64,000 nt of DNA from Shinisaurus crocodilurus (GCA_021292165.1 CM037876.1:286290521-286354520); one strand, 5' to 3'; positions 31,964-43,524 are shown, numbered from the stretch's first letter. Notes: generated by a model not told the origin, from the sequence alone. Program-made: numbers and translations.

Positions 31964-34140
31964 CTCTCAAACACAGTAGGGGTTGACACGCATAGAAGTG
32001 CTAGAATGTTGCAGTGAAAATTCAGTAACATAAAAACAGGAAGCATTACAGCTACAGAGGAACCAAGGTGGGGATTTTTTGTGCAACGCATAGGCTTGGT
32101 TTTCTTTAGAAATATTGATTTAGAAAGAAGCAGCACACTACTAAACCACCAATTCCTATATGTAAATCTCAGAAATCACTGGGTCTGGTCAGCAGCTAGC
32201 TTTACCAGAGGTTAGTAAGCATGTCCCACATGAACAACCAGTGCGAATAAACTTTATTGTATACAGCCATAGGCCTTTACAAATCATTAAAATGTAAAAT
32301 TTATAAAATTTATAAAACAGTATAATTTAAAAACATTATAAAACTCAGTAAATCTACATAAAACAAACCATTTCACATTCCTCTAAAAGTTTAAACCCTG
32401 GAATCTAAAATATTAACATTCAAGATACATTATTGTTTTTAATAAAATAAGAACGTAGATTCCTAGCTTCCAATGCAAATTTGGCTACCGAATATGTAAT
32501 AAATAGGTAATTGTCAGCTTAAAAGTCCAATTACTATTTCTTGAGGAGTTTGCTTTGAGAACAACCAGTGACTCAATGTTTTCTGAGCTGGCAACTGAAG
32601 ACCAATGGCAATCCTCAGGTGGCCAAATTTGCCAGCAGTTGCTGACTACGAGGCTAGTGTATTAACAAGTATTAGCCACTGCTAATGAAGAAATGCTCTA
32701 GGCTCTCTGCTGTATTCTCTCCACACACACCCTGCCAATCTTTGCATGCTCTATTCTCCTCCCCCTCCCCAATCCTCTGCACCTGCCTTTAATGATTATG
32801 TTACAGCCATAACCCCGACTGTCACTGAAATACAAGCAAGCCCATTCTGACCTATTTTACTCCAGGATGTTGGGGTGGGTGGGGTTGCGTGGTGGGGGGT
32901 TGCATGAAAATGAACCAGACAAGCCTTGATTGCACATTTCAGAAAGTAATAAGCGTTTTGCAGATGGTGCATTTTTATAATGAAAAAGGGACAAACTGTA
33001 ATGCAAGAGGGAAACACCCTGTGCAAATGCAATGCATTTTATTATCTGCCTGATAAGATATTTGAGGCGGTGATCGAGACACTCTACTAACTAATCAGTT
33101 CAGATTATGGACGTTGCACCTGTACAATCCTTTATGTGCCTCAGCACATTTGCAGACTATTTATGATGTACCGCAGTGACGATCTGGGGTTATTAGCACA
33201 GCAGTCAGTGGTACACCCAACACGTGGCTCCAATGCGCAAAGAGTCTTATCTAAAAGGTCAAGATCACTGTAGTCATATTGGCCCTGCAAAGACACAGGC
33301 CTGGTGCAAATATAACGCTGCCCCACCTCATAACAACTGGGAGATTGGAAGCGCCCCAATGAGACTGTATGCTCCTCCCACTTCTCTCAGGCTTATACGT
33401 TCCTTTCTTCACCCTTCTTACATTATCTTCCCCGCTCCCTTTCATTTTCTGTACCAGGATTTTTGCCATTATTAGCTCAAACTATAGTTTGCAAACCCAC
33501 TTGCAATTGGCTGCAAAGTATGATTTGAAGTTAACTGTGGTTAGCAAAGACACCAGTGCAAATACAACATGACTTCAGAATGAGCTCCAAAAATTAAAAT
33601 GGAGAATTCACATGGGGAGTGGAGGTCTGTGGAATGCTCTCAGTCTTCTGACCCCATTAATATTATATAATCGACTGAGACAATTCCTTACCTAACAAGC
33701 TTCAGAACCTTACAAGTATTCAGAGCAAGAATAGAATAAAGGAATGAACAAGTGGTCATCTGAGCATATCAAGAAAAGAATAAATATACATGATTGATCC
33801 ACCTTTCCCTTCCCTTCTTTTGTTATCTCCCCTGATGTCTAAATTAAACTGCAAGTTCCTTGGGACAGGAACCTCTCTTTTGTGTTTGCTTATGTTACTC
33901 TAAAAGCACCAGGTACATCAATGTTACTATGTAAACAAACATGAACATGGTCTATACCAACACAGATGTTGAATCAACAGCCGTTCCATGTGCCCTTGTC
34001 CAAAGAAAGGCTTTGGATTCAAATTTCAAGCCGTTCAGAATTAGCAGTAAGTTAACATGCAAAACAGAAATCCACAAAAGTAAGCAATTCTTGTTTGACA
34101 AGAGTGGAAGACCGACAACCTGGTCTTCTAAGTGGGTTCT
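31964..34140. other. Mostly unassigned intronic sequence
   Basis: AATAAACTTTATTGTATACA at 32247 with an A-rich run to 32400 looks like an antisense LINE tail. No exon, RNA gene or other named repeat was seen. Confidence 0.4.
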
Positions 34141-34149
34141 GTGTGGGTT

Positions 34150-35205
34150 CAATGCTAAGGGGGTAGCGAGTCTTGGGGCGGCCTTCTCCGAGATCCCCAG
34201 CGACTATCACCCTTAGCCCAGAACAAAGGGATAACTTATAGCCACAGAAGTATCTTTTAGAAAACAAGTTTATTTACAACATTACCTTCACAAACCCAGA
34301 CACACGCCAGCAATACAGCTTATCAGTACGGTACAAAGTAGCAAGCAAGAAGTCTTAAGGACACCGTGATTTCAGGGCTCTCAGCTAGTTAGTTCAGCTC
34401 GGGTCCCGGCAGAGGCCCGGTCAACCGCACGCTGCTAGCTGGGTTCCCGGCGGAGGCCCGGTCTACCCAAGCGGCTAGCTGGGTTCCCGGCGGAGGCCCG
34501 GTCTACCCAAGCGGCTAGCTGGGTTCCCGGCGGAGGCCCGGTCTATCCAAGCGGCTAGCTGGGTTCCCGGCGGAGGTCCGGTCTACCCAAGTGGCTTGTG
34601 AGTGATTTCAGCTTGGTTTCCCGGGGGTCCGGTCAACCCAAGCGACCAGTGATTTCAGCTAGGTGGAGCGTGCCGGGTGTGGCTACCCGGGGTTGCCGAT
34701 CCTTCGTTCTCTTACCCCAGGCACGGGGCAAGATTGTTGATCAGGTGCAACAACCCAGTTCCCTTGCGCAGGGTGTTTTATACCTTGGTGTTTCAGGTAG
34801 CCCCTCCCTCCGTGCTCAGGTGGGTTGACACCCTCCCTGAGGGGCGGCCTTTTGGGTCAGGTGGGGTGACGCCCTCCCCCCGTGGGATGGGGTCCCTTTG
34901 AAGCCACTTGCTTAATGGTCCCATCCTATCGTGTTGAGTGGCCATTTCTTAGGAGTGCTGAAGCGTCTGCTCTGGAGAGGTATTCAAGTCTTATGTAGAT
35001 GGGGCTGATATGCAAGAGCATTGACAAACCTGGGGATGCTTCCTGCCTTCCCCCCCTGGGGTGATTCTATGCAGATGTTGTTTGTCCCCTTTGTCATCTG
35101 TGGAGACTGGCTGTCTCTCCCCCCCCTCCGGGTCTCCTTCCCCCCTCCTTGGTGAGTGTGTGTGTGTCAGGCAGGGGGCTTAGGTTGGCTTTCTCCACAA
35201 CAAGC
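34150..35205 (-). repeat. Candidate solo LTR (minus strand) of an endogenous retrovirus-like element
   Basis: On the minus strand the block begins TGTGGAGAAAGCC and ends near GAACCCACACA. It includes an AATAAA signal (AAATAAACTTGTTTTC at about 34262-34277), followed by an R-U5-like stretch with TCGCTGGGGATCTCGGAGAA. The U3 part is GC-rich and contains a minisatellite. No gag, pol or env frame is adjacent, and I found no matching target duplication, so the LTR call is tentative. Confidence 0.45.
34394..34640. repeat. 40-bp GC-rich minisatellite
   Basis: Four near-identical 40-bp units (34435-34474, 34475-34514, 34515-34554, 34555-34594) start CTAGCTGGGTTCCCGGCGGA and carry one or a few changes each. 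Degenerate units flank both sides. Confidence 0.95.
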
Positions 35206-35436
35206 ATCTGTTGTACTTTCTACGCCATTGGGAAGTTTAATTTTTAATTTAAGGGTGACTACAGATGTTCAGTTCATCTCCACACACACCCCACTTTTCG
35301 CTATGGGTATTGGAAGGACCATTGTGAGATATATTATAGTAGTGTACAATTCCTACCTGGAATTGAAATACATGCTTCTTATCCTTTTTAACATAAACAA
35401 AGGGACACAGGGACAGCAGCCACGGCCTTATGCTGG

Positions 35437-35498
35437 CTGGGGCATGCTGGGAGTTGTAGGCCAAAACCATCTGGGGACCCAAGGTTGGAGAACACTGC
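35437..35498. mobile_element. Half of a palindromic hAT MITE
   Basis: GGGGCATGCTGGGAGTTGTA through GGGGACCCAAGGTTGGAGAA to CACTG is the right arm of the family at 16372-16479. The left arm is absent. Confidence 0.8.
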
Positions 35499-36035
35499 TT
35501 TAGCAGATGAAGCATAGACACACCTGGAAGTTACCTATGTAGAATATCTGCAACATCCCATTCTGCCACACCTGTCTACCAGCTGCTCCTTGGCTAGTTG
35601 CTGAAGCCCAGGCAATGCAGAGCCAAGACTCTCTTTGCTTCCCATACTGTGGAATAATACGTTTTCCCAACGGCCCCAATGAGAGAGGCTGGAATGGTCA
35701 TGACACTTTGACAGGAATAGGCAACTAGCAGCTAGCCAACAAGTTATGCTGCTTCCTAGCTACTGGTTTTAATGTGATGAGGTTCCACCTGGATATTACA
35801 GATGGGAGAAACCACTTAAGAAAATTCCACTGAATCATCTACACTACCAGAATTTTGGTGTGGAATTCCATGGAAAATTGGGGTGGAGGACAGCAGATTC
35901 CAGTCAGAATGGGACTTTTACAAGACTTAAATCTGACCAGAGGCCTCTATACCCAAGTAGCCTAGACCCAGTCCACCTGAAGAAGGGCCTTCTCCCATAA
36001 GTTCATGCCCAATTGCCGAGATCATTTTTGGAGAC
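35499..36035. other. Unassigned intronic sequence
   Basis: No feature recognised. Confidence 0.4.
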
Positions 36036-36395
36036 TCTTGTCTGGCTGCTGCTCCCACCCCCCAGAATAGTGCAATAGGTGGCTACCAGGGAAAGAGCCT
36101 TTTCTGTAGTGGGCCCCCATCTGTGGAATGCCCTTCCCAGGGAGATCTGCCTGGTGTCTTCTTTATATAAATTTAGGCGCCAGGTTAAGACCTTCCTCTT
36201 CCAACAGGCATTTAATCTTTAATCTGTATATTAATTTTACTGTTGGCTCTTTAATGTTTAATATTGTATTATTTTGATATTTTTATAGTTGTATTTCCCC
36301 CCCTTTATAGTTGTTTGGATTTTTTATTATTATTCTAACTGCCTCAAGGGCATTTGCCAGTCGGGCAGTATATACATTCAACAAATGAATAAATA
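36036..36395 (+). mobile_element. L2/CR1-like LINE 3' end
   Basis: GGAAAGAGCCTTTTCTGTAG and CTGTGGAATGCCCTTCCCAG mark the C-terminal RAFSVVAP...LWNxLP block. CAGTCGGGCAGTATATACAT and AATAAATA form the tail. Confidence 0.75.
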
Positions 36396-36805
36396 TGCTC
36401 TGTTTGCTCTGATGACATTATCAGTGCCATGAGGACTGAAAAACCACTGCAGTTTGCAGGTGTGGCACAGCCCTTCACCACATCTGCACAATCACTGAGA
36501 AGGGACCCAAGCCTGATTTGCGCTGTGCATGACCTAGAAATCTCTTAGCGGGTCACACTCACAAGATAACTTTTGCGCAACAGAGGCTTAAGCGAGATCC
36601 ATACAGAGTTGTGCACCAGATTCTGTCCCTCCATAACACCAAATCTGCTACTGAATTCCGGGTATTTGCAGTATTCGACAGCAACCCTACTAGACTTTAG
36701 GAAACATCCACATGTGGGCCAAAAAATGATCCAACATCCAGCTTCAACAACGTACTAAGTTTGAAGGACATCTTCAACCATAGATGGTTTGGCAATTACA
36801 GTTAG
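36396..36805. other. Unassigned intronic sequence
   Basis: No exon. The frame 36573-36758 lacks family features. Confidence 0.4.
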
Positions 36806-37816
36806 TTGCTTCTTCTTCTTTCTTTTTTTTTAAATATTTTATTTATTTTTCAAAACAAATTATAACACAGAAAATATATTTAGCAAAATACAAAATTATC
36901 ACACAAATATAACATAATCAACATACAATAAATCATAAAGTGCTCCCCCCCCCCCTCCAAGGGACCAATTAATATACTTCTATCCTCTTGATCAAATAAA
37001 GTCTAAATTCCAAAAATATAACATATCCTGACAAGGCATGTTACCCTTCCCCTTTATTAATACATAGTCTAGTAATTGATTCCATATCTCTATAAAATTC
37101 TTCTTCTTTAGCAATCCTTTTTTGCATTTGATACTACTAGTTAGTTTATCATTTAGGGCTATGTCCCAAACTTCCTTATACCAGTCTGTTATTAGGAAAA
37201 CATGTTGTACTTTCCAATTTCTCGCTATCATTAGCCTGGCCGCAGTTAACAAGTTTACAATTAACTCCTTCGTATTTTGATCACAAATAAGCTTCTCAGT
37301 TATTGATAACAATGCTAATTTTGGACAGACCTCTAAATTAGTACCAATAATTTTCGATATTTCTGTAAAAACCTCTCGCCAAAACACCAATACATTTTTA
37401 CAACTCCACCACATATGAGCATATGTCCCTTTTTCCTGACATCCTCTCCAACATAATGCAGAACAATTATTATCTATTCTATTTAATCTTACTGGAGTTA
37501 AATACCATCTCCAAATTAGTTTATAAAAATTTTCCTTTATCCTAATTGACATCATTTTCACAATCCGTCTATCCCATATATTGTTCCACCCCACCTTCGA
37601 GGTCACCTCTTCAAATTCATTATCCCATACTGTCTTAAGCTGATCCTCTTGTTCTTTTGCTTTTTGGATCAATCTATATAAATCCCTTGTTATACCTCTT
37701 GTTGATGCATTACCTGGTAGGCCGTCTCTAGACATGACCATCTTTTCAAAATTAGTTAAATCTCTCTCGTACTCAGTTTTCCTTTTCCATTTCTTCGACC
37801 ACTGTTCTAACTGTAG
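36806..37816 (-). mobile_element. L1 LINE, 5' truncated
   Basis: Antisense. A short poly(A)-like tail and G-run 3' UTR (36806-36960) precede the ORF2 C-terminus. The 5' end stops at a 32-bp palindrome. ACAGTTAG near 36798 and again at 37827, each followed shortly by TTGCTTC, may be a target duplication with a small gap. Confidence 0.85.
36992..37741 (-). pseudogene. L1 ORF2 C-terminal domain fragment
   Basis: A 249-codon open frame. It contains FYKLIWRWYLTPVRLNRI, SALCWRGCQEKGTYAHMWW, SCKNVLVFWREVFTEI and RLMIARNWK. These match the segment downstream of the reverse transcriptase in vertebrate L1 ORF2, including the C-terminal cysteine/histidine knuckle (CWRGC...HMWWSC). The endonuclease and reverse transcriptase domains are absent because the copy is 5' truncated, so it is inactive. 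The frame is unbroken, which suggests a young insertion. Sequence just upstream (37742-37800) continues the L1 match in other frames. Confidence 0.85.
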
Positions 37817-37836
37817 TAAATTTACTACAGTTAGAA
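37805..37836. repeat. 32-bp perfect palindrome at the L1 5' junction
   Basis: TTCTAACTGTAGTAAA is followed at once by its exact complement with no loop. Confidence 0.95.
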
Positions 37837-38301
37837 ATTTGCTTCATTTCAAGACTGTCTCAAGCACACCAGGCTCAGGCTGTGGTCCAGCTAGTTGCAA
37901 CTGGCCTACTGCAAAGTTTAGCAACATGACACATGAAAGCAAAAAACCTTTGCATATGCAACACCACAAATCATTTTGGTGCTCTGTTGGAACTGGAGGT
38001 GACTTGAGTTTGCCAGAAATCCTGTAAATTGCCACTGCACATCAACACATTTTCATCAACCAATGTTTGTGTGGAAGCTCACAGCAGGTGATGCAAACAG
38101 TTGGCCAACTGTTCAAAACCTGTGTAAGCAAATTGGTATAGATTATGCAGGAAACTGGAGGAAAGCTGCAGAGTCGGATCACAATACAACTCTATAAATA
38201 CCACCACAGCACTGCACTCAGGTCTGCTACCTACCCTACTTAGTATCCCAGACCTGCATTTTACCACACGTTAGTGGGGAAAGCAATTAAAAGATTCCTT
38301 G
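37837..38301. other. Unassigned intronic sequence
   Basis: No feature recognised. Confidence 0.4.
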
Positions 38302-38492
38302 GAACATAGGAAGCTGCCTTATACTGAATCAGACCATTGGTCAATCTAGCCCAGTACTGTCGACATGGGCTAACAGCAGCTCTCCAGGGTTTCAGGCAGG
38401 ATACTTTCCTAGCCCTACATGGAGAAGCTGGGGATTAACCTGGGACTTTCTGCTTGAAAAGCAGGTGCTCTACCTCTGTGGCCCCTCCCCAT
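38302..38492 (-). mobile_element. tRNA-derived SINE with CR1-like tail
   Basis: Antisense copy: GAACATAGGAAGCTGCCTTA at the left (tail) and, reversed, AGAGCACCTGCTTTTCAAGC near the right (tRNA-like head). The body AGCTCTCCAGGGTTTCAGGC is as in the 5.2 and 21.7 kb copies. Confidence 0.8.
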
Positions 38493-39161
38493 ACTTGCAA
38501 ATGGGCTAATGCTTATCTATTCAACTTCCCAGATATGCACTGGCCTCTTTGCTGCTATGTGTCTGGGAAGTTAAACAGGCATAAGCCAGCCCATTTCCAA
38601 GTTTCATTTCCCATGTCTTTAGGCTCCTCCCTAGTATGAGTTTTGGGTACAGGTTTGGGATAAGCACAACTATGAAAATAAATCCACAATAGTTACTGTC
38701 CTACAAAACATGTGTGAAGCCAGTCTGCCTACACATATCTACATTAATTGTGCATGGAATATCCTCAGCGTACAAGAAAAGAATTCCAACTCCATCTACT
38801 TTACAAAGCCATTCCTGCTGAGTAACCAGTGATGTGGGGTGGAAAGTTTTTCCAAAACAGAACATTTTCCAGTGCTTTAATTTTCTGCGGAAAATTTTCC
38901 ATTCCATAAGTTCATTAGTATTACAAATACATGCAACTTGCAAATACAATATTAGGCAAGCTTGGCAATTTCAGAGTTGTAATTAATGTTTTCAGGTGAT
39001 TATCCCTAGCAAGTACAGGAGAGAATACATATATGCCATTGAAATACATATACCGTATGTCTCAGAGTGAAATGGAGCTAATAAATAGTGACAGTGAAAC
39101 TGAAGGTGCCCCAACAACCTTAGTGGAAGAGAGTTGAACTGTGTTGAAATAGATGAGTGGT
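38493..39161. other. Unassigned intronic sequence
   Basis: No exon recognised. Confidence 0.4.
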
Positions 39162-39387
39162 TTATTTATTTATATTTATACCCCACCTTTTTTCCTGCAA
39201 GGAACCCAGGGCAGCTTACACAATCCTCCTCTCCATTTTATCCTCACAACAACCCTGTGAGGTAGGTTAGGCTGAGAGTCAGTGACTGGCCCAAAGTCAC
39301 CCAGGGAGCTTCATGGCCGAGTGGGGACTAGAACCCGGATCTCCCGAGTCCCAGTCCAACACTCTAACCACTACACCACACTGGCTG
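39162..39387 (-). mobile_element. Sauria-type tRNA SINE
   Basis: Full antisense copy from a TTTATTTATTTATATTTATA tail to the tRNA-like end CACTACACCACACTGGCTGG. Confidence 0.9.
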
Positions 39388-39417
39388 GTTGTCAACATAT
39401 CATGCACAGCAGAGCTC

Positions 39418-40759
39418 CCTTCTGAGGAGGGCAAATGTTGTTCCCATCTTCAAAAAGGGCAAGAAGGAGGAACCTGGGAACTATAGGCCAGTCAGTCTGA
39501 CATCAATCCCTGGGAAGATTTTTGAGCAGATTATAAAGAAGTCAGTCTGCAAGCACCTTGAAAACAATGCAGTGATTACTAGAAGCCAGCATGGATTTGT
39601 CAAGAACAAATCCTGTCAGACTAATCTGATCTCATTTTTTGATCGGGTAACCTCCCTTGTGGACTGTGGGAATGCTGTGGACATTATATATCTGGACTAC
39701 TTCAGCAAAGCTTTCGACAAAGTGCCTCATGATATCCTGATTAGTAAGCTAGCTAAGAGTGGGCTAGATGGAACAACTATCAGGTGGATCCACAATTGGC
39801 TAAAGAATCGGACTCAAAGAGTGCTTATCAATGGTTCCTTCTCAAACTGGGGAGAGGTAACGAGCGGGGTACCACAGGGCTCGGTCCTGGGCCCGGTGCT
39901 CTTCAACATTTTTATTAATGACTTGGATGAGGAGGTACAGGGAATGCTTATCAAATTTGCAGATGACACAAAGTTGGGTGGAACAGCTAATACTCTGGAA
40001 GACAGAAACAAAATTCAAAGTGACCTCGATAGGCTGGAGCGCTGGGCCGAAAACAACAGAATGAAATTTAATAGGGATAAATGCCAAGTGCTGCACCTAG
40101 GGAGAGGAAACCAAATGCAGAGTTACAGAATGGGGGACACTTGGCTCAACAATACTACAAGTGAGAAGGATCTTGGAATTGTGGTAGATCACAAACTGAA
40201 TATGAGCCAGCAATGCGATGTGGCTGCAAAGAAGGCAAATGCAATTTTGGGCTGTATTAATAGAAGTATAGCTTCCAAATCGCGGGAAGTGATAATTCCC
40301 CTTTACTCGGCACTGGTTAGGCCTCATCTTGAGTACTGCGTCCAGTTCTGGGCACCTCACTTTAAGAAGGACATAGACAAACTGGAGAGGGTTCAGAGGA
40401 GGGCAACAAGGATGATAAAGGGACTGGAAACAAGGCCCTATGAGGAGAGACTGAAAGAACTGGGCATGTTTAGCCTTCAGAAGAGGAGACTGAGGGGAGA
40501 TATGATCGCACTCTTCCAGTATTTGAAGGGATGTCACACAGAGGAGGGCAAAGATCTCTTCTCGTTCATCCCAGTTTGCAGGACACGGAATAATGGGCTC
40601 AAGTTACAGGAACCTAGATTCCACCTAAACATCAGGAAAAATTTCCTGACTGTCAGAGCAATAAGACAATGGAATCAACTACCTAGGGAGGTGGTGGGCT
40701 CTCCCAGTCTGGAGGCATTCAAGGTGCAGCTGGACAGACATCTGTCAGAGATGCTTTGA
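39418..40759 (+). CDS. CR1 ORF2 reverse transcriptase, 5' truncated but open
   Basis: About 447 codons without a stop. Motifs in order: RANVVPIFKKG, YRPVSLTSIPGKIFEQII, QHGFVKNKSCQTNLISF, DIIYLDYFSKAFDKVPH (first catalytic Asp), GVPQGSVLGPVLFNIFIND, FADDTKLGG (catalytic FADD at 39956-39967), LGIVVDHKL, LEYCVQFWAP and the C-terminal IRQWNQLPREVVGSPSLEAF. The protein would copy CR1 RNA into DNA at a chromosomal nick. The apurinic endonuclease domain and ORF1 are missing. The apparent upstream ATG at 39389 lies in flanking DNA before the insertion, so it is not a native start. YFSKAFD differs from the more usual DFxKAFD. The tidy frame and flanking repeats indicate a recent, dead-on-arrival insertion. 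Confidence 0.92.
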
Positions 40760-40848
40760 CCTGGATTCCTGCATTGAGCAGGGGGTTGGACTCGATGGCC
40801 TTGTAGGCCCCTTCCAACTCTACTTTTCTATGATTCTATGATTCTATG
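39418..40848 (+). mobile_element. CR1 LINE, 5' truncated, with candidate 7-bp TSD
   Basis: A 1431-bp sense insertion ends in the typical CR1 octamer repeat TCTATGATTCTATGATTC. AGAGCTC flanks it at 39411-39417 and 40849-40855. The open frame runs through the whole coding part, and the 3' UTR (GGGGGTTGGACTCGATGGCC, CCCCTTCCAACTCTA) is the tail shared with the 5S-derived SINEs. Confidence 0.93.
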
Positions 40849-41329
40849 AGAGCTCTGATGACTGGCCCCATTCCAGAATGCTCTTTTCACTTGCTTCTGC
40901 AACTGCTACCTTCCTGTTGCGCTAGCAACTGAAACTGCCCTCTGAGGTACAACTTTAGAAATTGCTTTTAAAATATTTCCTCTCCAAAAAATGCAGTTTG
41001 AAAAATGCAGCCATATTTTTCCTTTTAAGAGGGGACATCTCATTTGTTATCAAGGCATGCAATCCAGTACTGTTGACCACTCAGTTACTCAGCCTTCCAG
41101 AGGTCAGCTGAAGAAAGACCTCTAGATTCCAAGAATCTGCCTGTTGGACCTCTCCAGAATAAGAAGACAGACATCCAAAGGCAGTTAATTTACATCCCAC
41201 TTTTCTTTCACAGAACTCAAGGCAGCACATACAGGCTGTGTTCACAACTTACACTAATCCATCATACAGTATTCCATGTGAACAAGGCCATAGGGTTTCC
41301 AAGTGGTCTTCTACCAAGGCACTGATCAG
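40849..41329. other. Unassigned intronic sequence
   Basis: Includes a small fold-back GTGTTCACA...TGTGAAC near 41240-41283. No exon recognised. Confidence 0.4.
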
Positions 41330-42990
41330 CGTGAGTCACAGGCCTGTATGGGATCACTTAGGATGAGGCTGCGAGCAGGGTCTATGCGCCCGCCAGCTCA
41401 TGTGTGTGCGCACACCCTGCTGAAGGCCAACAGTGACCGCGTGCACGAGCGGCTCTGGGGGGCCCCCTCCAACATGACCGCCCGTGTAGCCGTCCACGTG
41501 GGCTGGCTGTCCGGACTGACGGAGACGCAGGGCAATCAGGCCCCGGCAGGGTACGTGCGGCTGCTGCCCATCTGCCCCGCTGGGCAGGGGGCGGTGCAGC
41601 GAAGGCTGCTGGCGGTATGCCAGGCTGGCCTTCCTGTGCCACGGTGGGCAGAGGCGGCGCGGCGACGGCCACCGATGGTCCCCGTCGGCCACAGGTGGTT
41701 GTTGCCTGCCACGCGCGGACGCGCCACTGGGGGGTGCGGGCCGCCGTGGCAAGCAGGGGCAGTGTGGCGTTGGCTGCCAACGGGAGGGCCAGACCGGCAC
41801 GCCCGTGTTAACGCAGGCGCATGGCTGGAGGAGGGGTCCCTCTTCACCCTAATGCTCGGCCTGGCTGGAGCCACCTGCTTGCGCTGCTTGCGCGCTCACC
41901 CGCCTTTCAGCTGGAGCCCAGCTGCTACCGCGTGGGCGGCCCCGGATGGCGGTCGGTCTCCAAGCTGGCTGCCCCCTGTAGCTGCCCACGTGGGCTTGTC
42001 GGAAGGAGGGGGGTCATCGGTGCCCCCGCCACCGCCGGAGGTGGTGTGGCGCCAGCCCTGGTGCAGCCAGGGGACGTGCCTGCTGCGGTGGCTGCAGGGA
42101 GAGGGCCTGGTCAGTGCTCCCGCCACCGCGCCCGCTGAGGCGGCGCGGTGCTGGCCCTGGTGCGCCTCGGGCGCCTCGGCGCGGTCCTGGGTCCGCTCGG
42201 TGTGCCGGCTGCCTTATCGTGCGGCTGCTGGCTCAAGGCCCGGCCAGCCCTCTCGAGCCGTAGTGGGCACGGGCGATGCGGCGGCAGCGGTCAGAGGACC
42301 GTGCTTGCCGCCAGACTGCCCCCCGAGAAAATGGGGGGGCATTGCCATGGCGCTCGCCCCAGGGCCAAGCCAGCGCTCCCTATGCCTCCGTGGTTGGGGC
42401 AGCGCAGCGAATGGCGGCAGCCGCGCTGGAGTGGAGGCGGTGGCTGCGCCGGGGCCAAGCCAGTGCTCCCGTCACCTGCGTGGGTGGGGGCCACGTGGCT
42501 TCAGCGGCGGGCGCGAGTCAGCTCGCGCCCGGCAACCTCAGCTAGGCTGGGGACGCCGCCGCTGGGCGGGGGGAAGGGGGGAGCTTTTACCCTGGCTCCC
42601 TCGTTGTAGAGGGGGAGGGGGGAGGAAGGGCCGAGATGCCTGGGACTCTAATCCCTTCCCCCCCCCTAGGGTGGGCTCAGGACCGCCGGGGCCCTCCCGG
42701 GACGGTTAGGATGTTCCCGCCATGGATGGGGGGGTTGTCCCAGGTCAGGCCGTCTGCCTCTCCACTCAGGGTGGTAGCATGGGCCTTTCCTACCGTCCCG
42801 GTCTTCTTAGAAGTTTCTTTCTTCTTTTTTCTTTTCTTTCTTTCTTTTCGCACTTTCGCGAAGTGTCTGCCTCCTTCCCGAGGCAGGAAACAAAACTGGG
42901 GTTTCCTGGGGGAGGCCACACCTCCTCCGGGAAGCTCAGATCAAAGTCTGCCTTCCCAGCCCCAAAGGCGGGGCTTACCCCAAACTTGCT
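41330..42990. other. GC-rich, CpG-rich island
   Basis: A compositional island in AT-rich surroundings, dense in CG, with long overlapping frames on both strands (for example 41303-42709 plus, 41354-41800 minus). This is expected of stop-poor GC-rich DNA. Degenerate internal repeats occur (GGGGCCAAGCCAGTGCTCCC at 42451 echoes GGGCCAAGCCAGCGCTCCCT at 42362). The 468-codon frame has no domain I recognise. It could be a CpG island for an alternative ITPK1 promoter or a GC-rich transposon. Confidence 0.6.
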
Positions 42991-43288
42991 GGCCTCCGAC
43001 ACTCTAGGAGAACCTGGTGGACTAGTGCAGTGGCTTTCAAACTTTTTATCTGAGAAAGAACATTTATGTTTGAGAAATGTAGATATCATTTTGACAATAA
43101 GCCTACCTTTGGTTTTGCTGCCTTTTCATTATACTCAGTCAACCCAGGATCCCATCTAACCCATTGTGATCCACTGCAACTGTAAGTAGTATTCCAATCA
43201 CGGGCAAATATATTTCCCAGCATGTGCTATGTGGGATCATTTAACTGGAGAAGAAATCTGGGGCTTTATATAAAACAGTGATCTAGAT

Positions 43289-43423
43289 CAGGGCTCTCCA
43301 ACCTTGGGTCTCCAGATGTTGCTGGCCTACAGCTCCCAGCATACCCAGCCAGCATGGCTAGTGGCAAGGGATTCTGGGAGCTGTAGTCCAGCAACATCTG
43401 GGGACCAAGGTTGGAGAGCCCTG
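43289..43423. mobile_element. Palindromic hAT MITE with 8-bp TSD
   Basis: The ends CAGGGCTCTCCAACCTTGGG and complement are flanked by ATCTAGAT at 43281-43288 and 43424-43431. Same family as 15141-15276. Confidence 0.92.
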
Positions 43424-43524
43424 ATCTAGATGGTGTTTTGCAGCTGAGCTTTGCCGCCATAAAAAATAATAATAAACTGCTAAGGGGCAGGGCCTGCCCA
43501 TCTATTTACAGCTTTCTTAATTTC

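Noticed and set aside
34435..34594. CRISPR-like array
   Set aside because: Units are contiguous 40-bp tandem repeats without unique spacers, in a vertebrate intron: a minisatellite.
41303..42709. 468-codon plus-strand frame as a host gene
   Set aside because: It lies in GC- and CpG-rich DNA with equally long frames on the other strand. Its composition is proline/alanine/arginine/tryptophan-rich with no domain, and there is no splice or start context.
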